Part shown: positions 1-8,606 of the stretch, one piece after another
Layout of the letters: each line of letters opens with the position of its first letter
Numbering within the stretch: position 1 is the stretch's first letter
From: Cloacimonetes bacterium SCGC AAA252-N17
GTDB taxonomy: Bacteria > Cloacimonadota > Cloacimonadia > JGIOTU-2
Assembly (NCBI GenBank): GCA_000404785.1
Contig: ASNI01000003.1
Coordinates: 1-64,000 of the forward strand
Direction of reading: 5' to 3'
DNA: 64,000 nt
The notes under the pieces: generated by a model
Told to the model about the DNA's origin: nothing
The model's database searches: none
The model's input: the letters and a program-made list of their open reading frames with translations, nothing else
Translations under genes and position numbers: made by a program

Positions 1-1
1 T

Positions 2-319
2 TTGAAAGTAGCTTGGGATATAGCAAATCCAAGTATTAAGGAACTATTGGAAAGTTCTCTACCTGAAAAAACTGAAAATGATATTTTAGGAATAATTAAA
101 AATACTTCTGGCGTAAAAGGATTCCATAATTTAAGGACTAGGAAAATAGGTGACATTTTTGCAATTGAAGTTCACATTAAAGTCGATAAAGAATTGACAG
201 TTGAATCATCGCATCAAATTGCAACCCAAGTTGAAAAATCACTGAGAGACAAGTTTGGTAATCAATCACATATTGGAATCCATATCGAGCCCTATTATGA
301 ATTAAATGATAATAAATAG
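2..319 (+). CDS. Cation diffusion facilitator transporter, C-terminal part (partial)
   Basis: The gene is open at the left edge, so the apparent TTG start is not real; the last 105 residues are seen. The sequence matches the cytoplasmic dimerisation domain of CDF metal exporters: a beta-alpha-beta-beta-alpha-beta fold with GVKGFHNLRTRKIGD, then FAIEVHIKVD and a final HIGIHIEP strand. The membrane domain lies outside the window. CDF proteins exchange Zn, Fe, Co or Mn for protons at the inner membrane; the substrate cannot be read here. It is followed at 329 by the first of three attC-like palindromes, which suggests that this gene is the first visible member of a cassette series. Family call fairly sure, substrate unknown. 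Confidence 0.8.
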   Translation: MKVAWDIANPSIKELLESSLPEKTENDILGIIKNTSGVKGFHNLRTRKIGDIFAIEVHIKVDKELTVESSHQIATQVEKSLRDKFGNQSHIGIHIEPYYELNDNK

Positions 320-328
320 AAACACTAC

Positions 329-458
329 ACCCAACAATGTATAAAAATAATAGCCGGTTCAGTAGTAATTTCAAGGGTTGTAGCCCGCTCCAACTTTCTT
401 GTAACTTGACAGGGATGAAGCCCGCAATCGGCTACTATTCTTATACGAAACGTTGTGC
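329..458. repeat. attC-like imperfect palindrome, site A
   Basis: A 130-bp imperfect inverted repeat fills the gap between the CDF and Fic genes. It opens with ACCCAAC (329-335) and closes with GTTGTGC (452-458). The arms pair as AACAATGTATAAAAATAATA (left) against the complement of the right arm, which reads AACGTTTCGTATAAGAATAG, so mismatches and one-sided extra bases are present, as in integron attC sites. The central part contains GTAACTTGACAGGGA, shared with site C. Integron identity is inference; no integrase lies in the window. Confidence 0.6.
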
Positions 459-477
459 AACATATTAAAAAACCGAC

Positions 478-1350
478 ATGGAATCAATAATTGACTTTTT
501 AAAAAATACGACTTTGAAAGAATGGATATTTCTTATTATTGGTGGGATTTTAGGATATTTAAGCAATTTAATATTTTACTTAAAGTCGAAAAATGATTCT
601 AATGAGAAGAATCTAGATAGGCTATTTGACCTCTATGACCAAAGTCTGAAACAACCGAATTTAGACAATAAAATTCAAGAGATTAAAGACGAGATAGGAA
701 CTAAAAATAGTTTAGAGAAAATCGCAACTGAACTTATTAGTATTAGAGAAAAAATTGACAAATCACCAACGACTGATAATGTTTTAAAATATAAGATACT
801 TGGAGACAAGTGGTCTGACGAATATCTGAAATCTATTGAACCACGAATATTAACAAAGGATGGCCTTTTATTTTATACAAATATTCTTGAATTTCATAAA
901 ACGATTTTTCCTCCTAAGTTTGCATGGGCAGGCAAGATAAGAACACATGATGTAGTGATAAGTGGTTCATTTGGAACAATGATGCCATCAACTTCTCAAG
1001 GTACTGTAGATTATTCTATTAAGCCAATTAAGCACGAGAATGTTTTTGAAAAGATTGAAAGATATTGCACAAAATGGAATACTAACGTTGAAAAATTACT
1101 GAATGAAAATTCCCAAGATAAAATTGAAAAGATTGCGACATTTCATCATGAATTTCAGACAATACATCCTTTTATGGATGGAAACGGAAGAGTTGGTAGA
1201 GTAATTTTGGAGGATATGACAGAATATCTATTAAATAAAAAATTGAGAGAGGAGTATGACAGAGAAGAATACTATTCTGCTTTGCGTTTTGCAGACAAGG
1301 GAGATATTATTCCTCTAAGAGATTTTATTATTAACCAAATGAAAAAATAA
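478..1350 (+). CDS. Membrane-anchored Fic-domain protein
   Basis: Protein of 290 residues. One hydrophobic segment at about 16-36 should anchor it in the inner membrane with the rest cytoplasmic; a helical linker follows to about 100. The Fic core carries the full signature HPFMDGNGRVGR at 230-241, with catalytic His230 and the phosphate-binding GNGR loop intact. Fic enzymes usually transfer AMP, sometimes another nucleotide moiety, to a protein target. I do not see a convincing inhibitory helix motif. The gene lies alone between sites A and B and is bracketed by a near-perfect 15-bp inverted repeat (452-466 and 1351-1365), as expected for a mobile cassette. No partner antitoxin gene is adjacent. 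Possible toxin or defence effector; target unknown. Confidence 0.88.
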   Translation: MESIIDFLKNTTLKEWIFLIIGGILGYLSNLIFYLKSKNDSNEKNLDRLFDLYDQSLKQPNLDNKIQEIKDEIGTKNSLEKIATELISIREKIDKSPTTDNVLKYKILGDKWSDEYLKSIEPRILTKDGLLFYTNILEFHKTIFPPKFAWAGKIRTHDVVISGSFGTMMPSTSQGTVDYSIKPIKHENVFEKIERYCTKWNTNVEKLLNENSQDKIEKIATFHHEFQTIHPFMDGNGRVGRVILEDMTEYLLNKKLREEYDREEYYSALRFADKGDIIPLRDFIINQMKK

Positions 1351-1358
1351 AATACGTT

Positions 1359-1486
1359 GCACAACACATGGTATAGTGCATGCGGGTTTCAGCGGTTTGC
1401 GAGCGTTCGTGGCTCGTAAAAAAGTCGGTGTAAACTGATAGGAAATCGCTTCGTAATCCCCAACTTTTCATATTGCCACCTTATGT
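1359..1486. repeat. attC-like imperfect palindrome, site B
   Basis: A 128-bp element between the Fic and SIR2 genes. Its left end GCACAAC (1359-1365) is the complement of the right end of site A. Its right end, starting at 1480, is the complement of the left flank of site C with two mismatches. The arms are more diverged than in sites A and C, but the inner GTGTAAACTGATAGGAAATC recalls the shared GTAACTTGACAGGGA core. The hybrid ends are what cassette-by-cassette insertion would leave. Confidence 0.5.
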
Positions 1487-1529
1487 GAAATGGCTTAACA
1501 AACTAACTGACATTTCAACTTAAGACTTA

Positions 1530-3395
1530 ATGATAGAAATAAATATAAATTCCGATGAGCCACAATTAAGTTTGATTATAAAAGACTTGTGCGATTTCTT
1601 TGTAAAAAAAGAAGTAACCATCTTTTCTGGAGCAGGCATTTCTATTCCATCTGGTTTGCCAGATAGTAGGAAGCTTATCAAATCAATTGCTTCAATACTA
1701 CATTTATCAATCGAAAAACTTAATATTGGGACAATTGAAGACCGCAAGTTGCTTGACAAAGTCGTCGCTGATTATAGACTCGAACGAATACTTGATTCTA
1801 TTGTAAGTCACCATGGGACTGCAATACTAAGTTCAATTCTAAACTTTCAATCTTCTAAACCTACCTTCAATCACAAAGCAGCCGCTATATTAGCCAAACA
1901 TGGATATCTTTCACACATTATAACCTTAAATTTTGATGTGCTTTTTGAAGAGTCTCTTCATAATAATATTGTTCCATTCGAATGGAACCTTCCTCTTGTT
2001 TCGGTGGCAGAACATTCAAAGAATGAAAAGTCTGTCGTTACCATTACAAAACCTCATGGCACACTCCCATTTAAGGATTTTTCTTATCAAGAATATTTTC
2101 TTGCGGCTACGCTTCAATATGCTGGCGATCATCCTCAAAATGAAAATATTCATGCAATTAATGAAATTGCCAAGAAGTCTCCTGTACTCCTCGTCTGTGG
2201 TTATGCTAACAATGACTGGGATATCTTCCCAATTCTTACCTCAATGCCATGGAAACGAATTTATTGGATTCAACATACCAATGAGACCCCTAATTCAGTG
2301 TTAAATTGGTTAAAAACTTATCCTCCGCAAGTATCGTGTCTTATCCATGGAGATGTTCGAGTATTATTCAAAAATATATTGAAGCAACTTAAGATTACAT
2401 GTAATGAGCCTATAGATGAAATTTTTCCGACTTTAAATCCAGATTTGTCTAAACTCATTTCTAATCCTGCAGCGACAGCATTTGTTGCTTTGAGTCTTTT
2501 AGATGGTAAAAGAAACAGCCTTTATATAACCCTTCTCAAACAACTTGGGAATTCCTTACAGGTAACGGGGGATAAAAATCTACTACATAGATGGGAAAAA
2601 GCTATGTCATGGACCCATCATGCGCATGAACGAGATCCACACAAGGCTATTAGAAGATACCGAAAGGTAATATCTACTACATCGCAGGCGACAAAAAACG
2701 ATTTGAACCGTTTGAATGAATGTCTTTCAATGTACTACGAGTATATGTCTACACTCAAGAGGCCGTATCTTAATCCTTTTCTACCTTTTGACATTTATAA
2801 TGTCATCAAATGGAGACACGAAATCCTACAACGCATCGATGATATTAATTCATCTATTGAAAACAATTCAGTAATAATTAAAAAAGAATCCAAAAGATTA
2901 AAAGCATTGATAAGTTACTATTTAGTTGATTTATATCACAATTGGGCATACCATCTCTTGCCATTCTCAAGCCGAATTATTAAACCCTTAATCAAATTAA
3001 TTTTTAAACGTATTGCTTTTCTGTATGATAAACTTGCTTACATTTATCCAGACATGGACTGGGAATACAGATTCGTGCGTAGAATAGAAGCTCACTTATT
3101 TGCAGGTTCCTTAATTGCTAATCAATTAAAAGAAAAACTCAGTCAAGTCCATGATATGTTTGAACAAACAGACCAATCTGGGCATCACGCTTATACTGAA
3201 TCAGTGTTATCAACAATGCATTTAGACTATTCAGGATTTTTAAAGGCTAAATCCCGAATGACTGATGAACATGAAGTTGCTACACCGTCAGGTATGTTGA
3301 GAATGATTTTGTTTCAGAAGTATTTTTGGCCTAAAACAATTTCTACTTGGGCTGTACTGAGATACTTTGTCAATTATTCAAAACCAAATACATAA
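1530..3395 (+). CDS. SIR2-domain protein, likely defence-type NADase
   Basis: Protein of 621 residues. The N-terminal ~290 residues are a SIR2-like fold: FSGAGISIPSG (GAGIS at 34-38), LNFD at 133-136, HG at 176-177 and VCGYANNDWD at 222-231. The zinc-binding cysteines of true sirtuins are absent, which separates it from the CobB deacylase at 38.1 kb. The C-terminal ~330 residues are mostly helical and not recognised; they may be a sensor. SIR2 domains of this type in antiphage proteins degrade NAD+ and cause abortive infection; that role here is inference. The gene is a stand-alone unit between sites B and C, bracketed by a 15-bp inverted repeat (1480-1494 and 3405-3419, two mismatches). The start ATG has no obvious Shine-Dalgarno sequence. 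Confidence 0.82.
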   Translation: MIEININSDEPQLSLIIKDLCDFFVKKEVTIFSGAGISIPSGLPDSRKLIKSIASILHLSIEKLNIGTIEDRKLLDKVVADYRLERILDSIVSHHGTAILSSILNFQSSKPTFNHKAAAILAKHGYLSHIITLNFDVLFEESLHNNIVPFEWNLPLVSVAEHSKNEKSVVTITKPHGTLPFKDFSYQEYFLAATLQYAGDHPQNENIHAINEIAKKSPVLLVCGYANNDWDIFPILTSMPWKRIYWIQHTNETPNSVLNWLKTYPPQVSCLIHGDVRVLFKNILKQLKITCNEPIDEIFPTLNPDLSKLISNPAATAFVALSLLDGKRNSLYITLLKQLGNSLQVTGDKNLLHRWEKAMSWTHHAHERDPHKAIRRYRKVISTTSQATKNDLNRLNECLSMYYEYMSTLKRPYLNPFLPFDIYNVIKWRHEILQRIDDINSSIENNSVIIKKESKRLKALISYYLVDLYHNWAYHLLPFSSRIIKPLIKLIFKRIAFLYDKLAYIYPDMDWEYRFVRRIEAHLFAGSLIANQLKEKLSQVHDMFEQTDQSGHHAYTESVLSTMHLDYSGFLKAKSRMTDEHEVATPSGMLRMILFQKYFWPKTISTWAVLRYFVNYSKPNT

Positions 3396-3412
3396 TTCTA
3401 AAATGCCACTTC

Positions 3413-3543
3413 ACATAACATCGTGTATAAGTAATGGCGGGGTTTGTAGCGTATTTGGGCGTTCTGCCTCGCATCAAGTTCAGTGTAACTTGACAGGGAA
3501 GTGCTCCGAAGTCCGCCACTACTCATACACGCAACCGTTACAG
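3413..3543. repeat. attC-like imperfect palindrome, site C
   Basis: A 131-bp element after the SIR2 gene. It runs from ACATAAC (3413-3419) to GTTACAG (3537-3543). Arms: AACATCGTGTATAAGTAATG on the left, and on the right the complement of AACGGTTGCGTGTATGAGTA. It shares arm sequence style and the central GTAACTTGACAGGGA with site A. It marks the right end of the series; beyond it come minus-strand housekeeping genes. A short open frame across this site is an artefact. Confidence 0.6.
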
Positions 3544-3584
3544 AAAAATGAATAGGCATTGGTTTTTTTTTAATAGTAAATTAC

Positions 3585-3845
3585 TTATAACGTCATCAAT
3601 ATCGGTTCAATAAGCTCGAATGCTCTCTCTTTATCCTTTTCATATACCAATATCTGAATATAGCTTCGCTTGCTGGAATACTCAAAAAAAGTGCCGAGAG
3701 AAAGCCCTTTCCGACTATACGTATAAGGGATCTCATTGTTTTGCAGCATCTCAACTATGGCTTCGAACTGCAGAGTATTATGAGCTTTACACAACTCAAC
3801 AATTTTTTCAGAGCTATCTGATTCTTTTATCTCATTATCATTCAT
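3585..3845 (-). CDS. DUF2007-like small protein
   Basis: Protein of 86 residues resembling the DUF2007 family, small ferredoxin-like alpha/beta domains annotated as putative signal-transducing proteins. The typical pattern is visible: a strand (KIVELCKAHN), a helix (FEAIVEMLQNNEIPY), a glycine-containing turn and a strand ending ILVYEKDKERAFELIEPIL. The function of the family is unknown. It overlaps the end of rnr by 8 nt and is the last gene of the yicC-rnr operon, so it is probably translationally coupled to rnr. Confidence 0.65.
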   Translation of the reverse strand: MNDNEIKESDSSEKIVELCKAHNTLQFEAIVEMLQNNEIPYTYSRKGLSLGTFFEYSSKRSYIQILVYEKDKERAFELIEPILMTL

Positions 3846-5943
3846 AAACTATCTCGAATTCTATATCGTGAATTATTCTCTTCACCTTAACTTTAAGTTT
3901 CTGACACAGAACAAATCTCTGCTTGCTTCGTTTTCCTACAACAACGTAGTGCCTTGGATCGAACTCGAAGTAATCTCTTCCGATGGCAGCAAGTGGTATA
4001 TAACCTTCAATCGGATACGAATCCAATTCAATATAGATGTTCCGCTTATTGAAATTAACGATCAATGCTTCGAAAACCTTATTCATATTTTCAAGCATGA
4101 AGCGGTTTTTCTTCAGTTCCCCAAGACTTCGCTCTGCGGTCATGGCTCGCACCTCCATCGCTGAGGAGTGCTCTGCAAAGGTATTTATTTCATTGAGAGA
4201 AAATCGCTTAGTCGTCCATTCAAAAACATACTGCTTTATTAGATGATGAACCACAAGATCGGGAAAACGGCGGATAGGGGAGGTGAAATGAGTATAGGAT
4301 TTCAAAGCAAGCCCAAAATGTCCGATATTTCTGTATGAATATTTAGCTTTCATCAAGCTTCTCAAAAGAAGATAGTCATATACACGATGCTGCTTCTCGT
4401 CGCTAATAGACTGTAAAAATTGTTTGATCGCAGTGCTGATATCTTTATGAACAAAACTAAAAGAAAATCCATAAGCTTTTATGGTGCGAGCAAATTCAGC
4501 AATTTTCTCTCCATTGGGAGGTTCATGAATACGAAATATCGCTGCACTGCACTTTCTTGCGATCAATTTTGCTACAAATTCATTTGCTGCAAGCATGAAT
4601 TCTTCAATAAAAAGATGGCTCTCTGTTTGATGAGTGCGTAAAATATTAATGGGACTGCCCTGCTCATCGAAAATAAATTCCGAATCAGGAAGATCAAAAT
4701 CAAGACTTCCTCTTGCATAACGAGTTTTAGTGAGATGTTGAGCCAATGAACGCATCTCCAATATAATATTCTTAACCTCCGGCTTGATCTCTTCATTATC
4801 TCCCTGTTCAAACAGCACATCCACCTGCTCATAACTCAATCTTTGATCACTTTTTATGACAGAGGGATATACACTCGAACCAAGGGCTTTGAATTCTGCA
4901 TCATAATCAATGATTATAGTCATTGTGAGACGGTCGACATCTGGCTGTAAACTGCATAATTTATTGCTCAGTTTAAATGGTAGCATAGGAATGACATTTT
5001 GCAGAAGATAAATGCTTGTTCCTCGCTCCATGGCATCGCTAAAAAGTGCGTAAGGTGTTTTCACATAGTGAGATACATCGGCTATATGGACATAAAGTTT
5101 GAATGTCCCATTATCTATTTTTTCAAATGATATTGCATCGTCAAAGTCTTTTGCAGTTTTAGGATCGATCGTAAATGTAATAAGATTCCTGAAATCCTTT
5201 CTTCGCGAGATCTCATCTTCAGAAATAGTATCCGGCAAAGCTTCAACTTCAAGAATCACTTCTTCTGGGAAAGTAGTGGGGAGTTCATACTGCTTTACTA
5301 TTGCAAGATAATCCACATTCGGATCTTCGAGCGCCCCCAAAATTTCTATTATTTTCCCTTTGGGCAGCACTTGTTGATATCTATTTCCCCAATCTGTAAT
5401 CTCTGCAACTATCTTTTTGCCTTTAAATTGAGTAAAATCACCTACCTCGATTAGTTCAACTTCAGTATCAAATTTTGGATTATCGGGAACAAAATAAACA
5501 TGATTATCTTGTTTGAATGCAGAACCAACAAGAGTACTGTTTTTTCTCTCAATTACTTTCAGTATCTTGCCTACCGAACCCCGCTTTACCTCCTTTGTTA
5601 CTATGAATTCAACAATATCTTGATGATAGGCATTCAAGCAGTTATCTTCATATATTTTCACATCTTTATGCTCAGTTTCAACAAATCCAAAGGGATAATT
5701 CTTTGCGAGAGCTGTTGCATCAAAAGTGCCTATATGCGTTTTTCGTGGAGATGGGGATGAGTAAGCTCTTTTATGTCGAATAATAATACCTTGTGATTCA
5801 AGATCCCTTAAAATATTTTTGATAATCCTGAAATTTTTCTTTTTTACATGAAAAATTTTTGCTAATTTGGGAACTGATAATTGTCTATCCGGATGCCTTT
5901 GAATGTAGTCTTTTATCTCTTTATTGAGCTCTTTTTGTGACAT
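3838..5943 (-). CDS. rnr: Ribonuclease R
   Basis: Protein of 701 residues, close to the usual RNase R size. Order: an N-terminal winged-helix region (about 1-65), cold-shock-like OB domains (about 70-200), the RNB catalytic core and a C-terminal S1 domain (about 620-701). The metal-binding signature TIDPKTAKDFDDA lies at 258-270 and HFTSPIRRFPDL marks the end of the core. The enzyme degrades structured RNA 3' to 5' and works with tmRNA in trans-translation; ssrA is also in this window. Its start overlaps the stop of the upstream membrane-protein gene by one base (TAATG), so the two are coupled. Confidence 0.95.
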   Translation of the reverse strand: MSQKELNKEIKDYIQRHPDRQLSVPKLAKIFHVKKKNFRIIKNILRDLESQGIIIRHKRAYSSPSPRKTHIGTFDATALAKNYPFGFVETEHKDVKIYEDNCLNAYHQDIVEFIVTKEVKRGSVGKILKVIERKNSTLVGSAFKQDNHVYFVPDNPKFDTEVELIEVGDFTQFKGKKIVAEITDWGNRYQQVLPKGKIIEILGALEDPNVDYLAIVKQYELPTTFPEEVILEVEALPDTISEDEISRRKDFRNLITFTIDPKTAKDFDDAISFEKIDNGTFKLYVHIADVSHYVKTPYALFSDAMERGTSIYLLQNVIPMLPFKLSNKLCSLQPDVDRLTMTIIIDYDAEFKALGSSVYPSVIKSDQRLSYEQVDVLFEQGDNEEIKPEVKNIILEMRSLAQHLTKTRYARGSLDFDLPDSEFIFDEQGSPINILRTHQTESHLFIEEFMLAANEFVAKLIARKCSAAIFRIHEPPNGEKIAEFARTIKAYGFSFSFVHKDISTAIKQFLQSISDEKQHRVYDYLLLRSLMKAKYSYRNIGHFGLALKSYTHFTSPIRRFPDLVVHHLIKQYVFEWTTKRFSLNEINTFAEHSSAMEVRAMTAERSLGELKKNRFMLENMNKVFEALIVNFNKRNIYIELDSYPIEGYIPLAAIGRDYFEFDPRHYVVVGKRSKQRFVLCQKLKVKVKRIIHDIEFEIVYE

Positions 5944-6371
5944 TAAAATTTATTTCCTATCTTTTCATTCAAAAATTCCATAATCTGCTCCCTTTCATCC
6001 TGTTTTTTTGTAAATCTTATTGACTGCCCTCGGAATCTATCTAAACCACGAGGACGATTAAAAGTGCTGAGCATTACACCTTTTTTGTCAGAATAAAAAC
6101 ATTTGAATTCAGTATATTTCCTTTCCCTTTTGAAAATCAGCACTTTCACAAAAACGTGATCATCGTAAAATTCATAATATGTTGGAACAAAAAATGAAAA
6201 GAGCGAGGAAAAAAGAAAAACTATAGAGAGCAAAACCCAGAAAAAATTTAGTGTAATTGAATAAACAAATACAGATGCTAATAAGAAAAACGCAAGCACC
6301 AAAGCTGACGATAGGGGAAATTCAACAAAAGGGTAAGATATCCATGCATAGATCGGTTCTTTATTCGACAT
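5943..6371 (-). CDS. Two-helix membrane protein of unknown function
   Basis: Protein of 142 residues, not recognised. Two adjacent hydrophobic segments (about 20-40 and 42-64) form a hairpin in the membrane. They are followed by a basic, beta-rich cytoplasmic domain (YYEFYDDHVFVKVLIFKRER...) that looks like the bacterial PH-type domain found after paired helices in small membrane proteins. It overlaps yicC by 11 nt upstream and rnr by 1 nt downstream, so it is cotranscribed with RNA-degradation genes. No catalytic motif is seen. Confidence 0.7.
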   Translation of the reverse strand: MSNKEPIYAWISYPFVEFPLSSALVLAFFLLASVFVYSITLNFFWVLLSIVFLFSSLFSFFVPTYYEFYDDHVFVKVLIFKRERKYTEFKCFYSDKKGVMLSTFNRPRGLDRFRGQSIRFTKKQDEREQIMEFLNEKIGNKF

Positions 6372-7260
6372 TTAGCGCTTGTTCCTTACATTTTTCTATT
6401 TCTTCTTTGATATTAATTATATCCGAAAATATCGAAACGTTGTGATATTTAGCAGAGATCGTACTGATTTCTCTCTGCATCTCTTGAATAACAAATATCA
6501 TGGAAAGCCCTATTGGTTTGTTCTTTACAGTAATTACTTTACGTGTTTTCATAAGATGACTTTTTAGTCGAACAATCTCTTCGGTAATATCTGACTTATC
6601 AATATAATAGTTGATTTCTGAAAGCAATTTTTCTTCATTGAATTTAGATAGATTAATATCTTCATCATGTGTTATTTCTTTACAAATGTTCCTAACTTTT
6701 ATCTTTAATTCTTCGAGATATTCTGGAATCGAGTGCTCGATCGTGTTCAGAGATACCTCGATTTGATTGATCGATTTAATAAAAAACTCCTCGAGATGAT
6801 TTCCTTCGGATTTCCTTTCATCAACAAGCTGTTTTATAGCTTTTATTAGTGTATCAGATAATACTTTTTGGAATTCCTCAGATAAATAGTATTGATCAAT
6901 AGGGGAGTTCTCCATTTTTTGCAATGTCATGAGATCTGTTAATGAAATACTTGTATCAAAGCCAAGGTTTGATTTTAAAGTATTAAGTTTATCGAGTATT
7001 TTTTTGATATGTTCATTATCAAAATCCATATTTGCAATATCATTTCGGGAATCTTTCAAGGAAACTATTACATTTATTCCACCTCGGTTTACAAATTTTG
7101 GTATAAATTGCTCAATTTTGTAAGACAAATATTCAGGCAATTCATAAGGCAATCGTGTTCTTATATTCAAGTATTTATCGTTTAATGATTTAACACTTAC
7201 GCGAAGATAGATGTTATTCTTATTGTATTCCGCTACACCAAATCCTGTCATGCTGTTCAT
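6361..7260 (-). CDS. yicC: YicC-family endoribonuclease
   Basis: Protein of 299 residues with the family-specific N-terminus MNSMTGFG, the early VSVKSLNDKYLNIRTRLP segment, and the C-terminal region with KPIGLSMIFVIQEMQREIST. YicC/YloC proteins are endoribonucleases involved in RNA turnover. The gene heads an overlapping operon with a membrane protein, rnr and a DUF2007 gene. In many bacteria yicC precedes gmk; here it precedes rnr, so the operon is devoted to RNA decay. Confidence 0.92.
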   Translation of the reverse strand: MNSMTGFGVAEYNKNNIYLRVSVKSLNDKYLNIRTRLPYELPEYLSYKIEQFIPKFVNRGGINVIVSLKDSRNDIANMDFDNEHIKKILDKLNTLKSNLGFDTSISLTDLMTLQKMENSPIDQYYLSEEFQKVLSDTLIKAIKQLVDERKSEGNHLEEFFIKSINQIEVSLNTIEHSIPEYLEELKIKVRNICKEITHDEDINLSKFNEEKLLSEINYYIDKSDITEEIVRLKSHLMKTRKVITVKNKPIGLSMIFVIQEMQREISTISAKYHNVSIFSDIINIKEEIEKCKEQALNVE

Positions 7261-7443
7261 AGAAGATCCTTATTAATTTATAATGAATGGAAAGAGTACT
7301 TCGAGTATTAATATGTCAAGAAATTAAGAATGGGGAACAGTACCTCATAAGTTCCGATACAAAAGAAAAATGCAAAAACATCTTCAAGTTTACATAATCT
7401 ACATTATCAGACATTGCTAATATTCTTTAAAAAAAACCACGCC

Positions 7444-8405
7444 TTAAAAAGCCATATCACCGACAAATAGAACAAATGAAGGAGCAGTATCTTCCGGTGT
7501 GCCGGCATTATACTGATCGTGGACATAAGTTTGAATAGCACTTGCAGTAGTTCCGATCACATCCGTATAAGCTATTACAACGTTGAATCCCTTTTTTGTT
7601 TTCCATTCAATAAAATCTGTTAGAGTGCTTTCAAACATTCTGTCTGAAACGATCAAATATTTTACCGGATAAGTCGTCAGATCAGGATGGTCGGGATAAT
7701 CGTGATCAACTCTGTAATTGTCAATTCTTTGATAAACCGCTTCGAAATATGTGGAAGAGGTGGAAGCTTTGATATTTTTTGATAATTCGATGTTGCTTCC
7801 TGTGAAATTCACTTCAAGTTCGGTCTCAATATAAACTTGAATGATACCTGTAACAGGATTATAGTTTACAGGAGCAACAAAGAGACGGGCTAATCTAATT
7901 CAACGCATTACTCCCAGAACTTCAACAGTTGCAATTTCAAAATCAGAAAATCTGTTCATAGAATAATAGTTCTCATTATATTCAAATTCAACTGAAGTAA
8001 AATCATCAATGCTTTTGGGAAGCGAAGGCTGAACAGGAATAATTGGATTATTGATCCCAAAGTTGCTCAAATTGTATTCAGTTGTGGAATAATTCAATAC
8101 ATTAACCGATACTTCCGCTCCAAATGGAATCTCGATCAGTTTTTTTACAGCAGGAAGTTTTGGTGTTCCTACTTCCCCAATATTATAAGTTTTTGGAATA
8201 GTTATTTCATTAAAAATTCCTTTTTTACTTTCAACTTCAAAACTGCTCATACCCTCGAAAGTGAGATTCATACTCAATTTCTGATAGTCATTTTCTTGTA
8301 ATCTAATCGTATTTTCTTTTGTTCCGAAATCAATATCATAAGTTTTCGCAAAAGATAAAGATACGAATAAAATGAATAGCAAAATAAAACTGTTTTTTTT
8401 TTCAT
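7444..8405 (-). pseudogene. Decayed gingipain-like (peptidase C25) gene
   Basis: Two fragments of one gene read in the same frame. The first (8382 to 7900) has a signal peptide and C25 propeptide features (VGTPKLPAVKKLIEIPFG). The second (7899 to 7444) starts with IRLARLFVAPVNYNPVTG and holds the N-terminal part of the C25 domain (YLIVSDRMFESTLTDFI... FVLFVGD). Lesions: an A10 run (8393-8402) puts the ATG at 8405 out of frame with the signal peptide; a TGA at 7902-7900 stands where the family usually has Gly (GGA to TGA); and the frame stops at 7444 before the catalytic His/Cys region. It lies directly downstream of, and in the same direction as, the giant protease gene. Probably dead. Confidence 0.75.
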
Positions 8406-8522
8406 TATTTATCTTCCCTTATTTCTTTATATTTTTTTTAACTTACATATTGCAATTATGGTTGCTAAGCCTTGGCTTAGTACCTTTACACAATCGAAGC
8501 TTGACATGACACTAGCATAGTA

Positions 8523-8566
8523 AGAAAAAAAAGAGTCCCACCTATAAATTAAGATGGAACTCTTAA
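8523..8566 (-). terminator. Rho-independent terminator of the giant surface-protein gene
   Basis: On the minus strand AAGAGTTCCATCT pairs with AGGTGGGACTCTT (8531-8564) and is followed by a run of T (8530-8523). A second hairpin (8572-8581 with 8589-8598, one mismatch, no T run) lies between it and the stop codon at 8607. Confidence 0.75.
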
Positions 8567-8606
8567 ACACCTTTGCGCAGGTTAAAAACCTTCGCAAAAC
8601 TTCAAA

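Noticed and set aside
3367..3555. 62-codon open frame after the SIR2 gene
   Set aside because: It lies wholly on palindromic site C and the end of the SIR2 gene; it is not protein-like.
7900..7902. TGA read as Gly or selenocysteine in the C25 gene
   Set aside because: Other genes here use TGA as a real stop, often overlapping the next start (ATGA at 27787, 37018, 37689). No selenocysteine hairpin is evident after the TGA, and the gene has other lesions, so a nonsense mutation is simpler.
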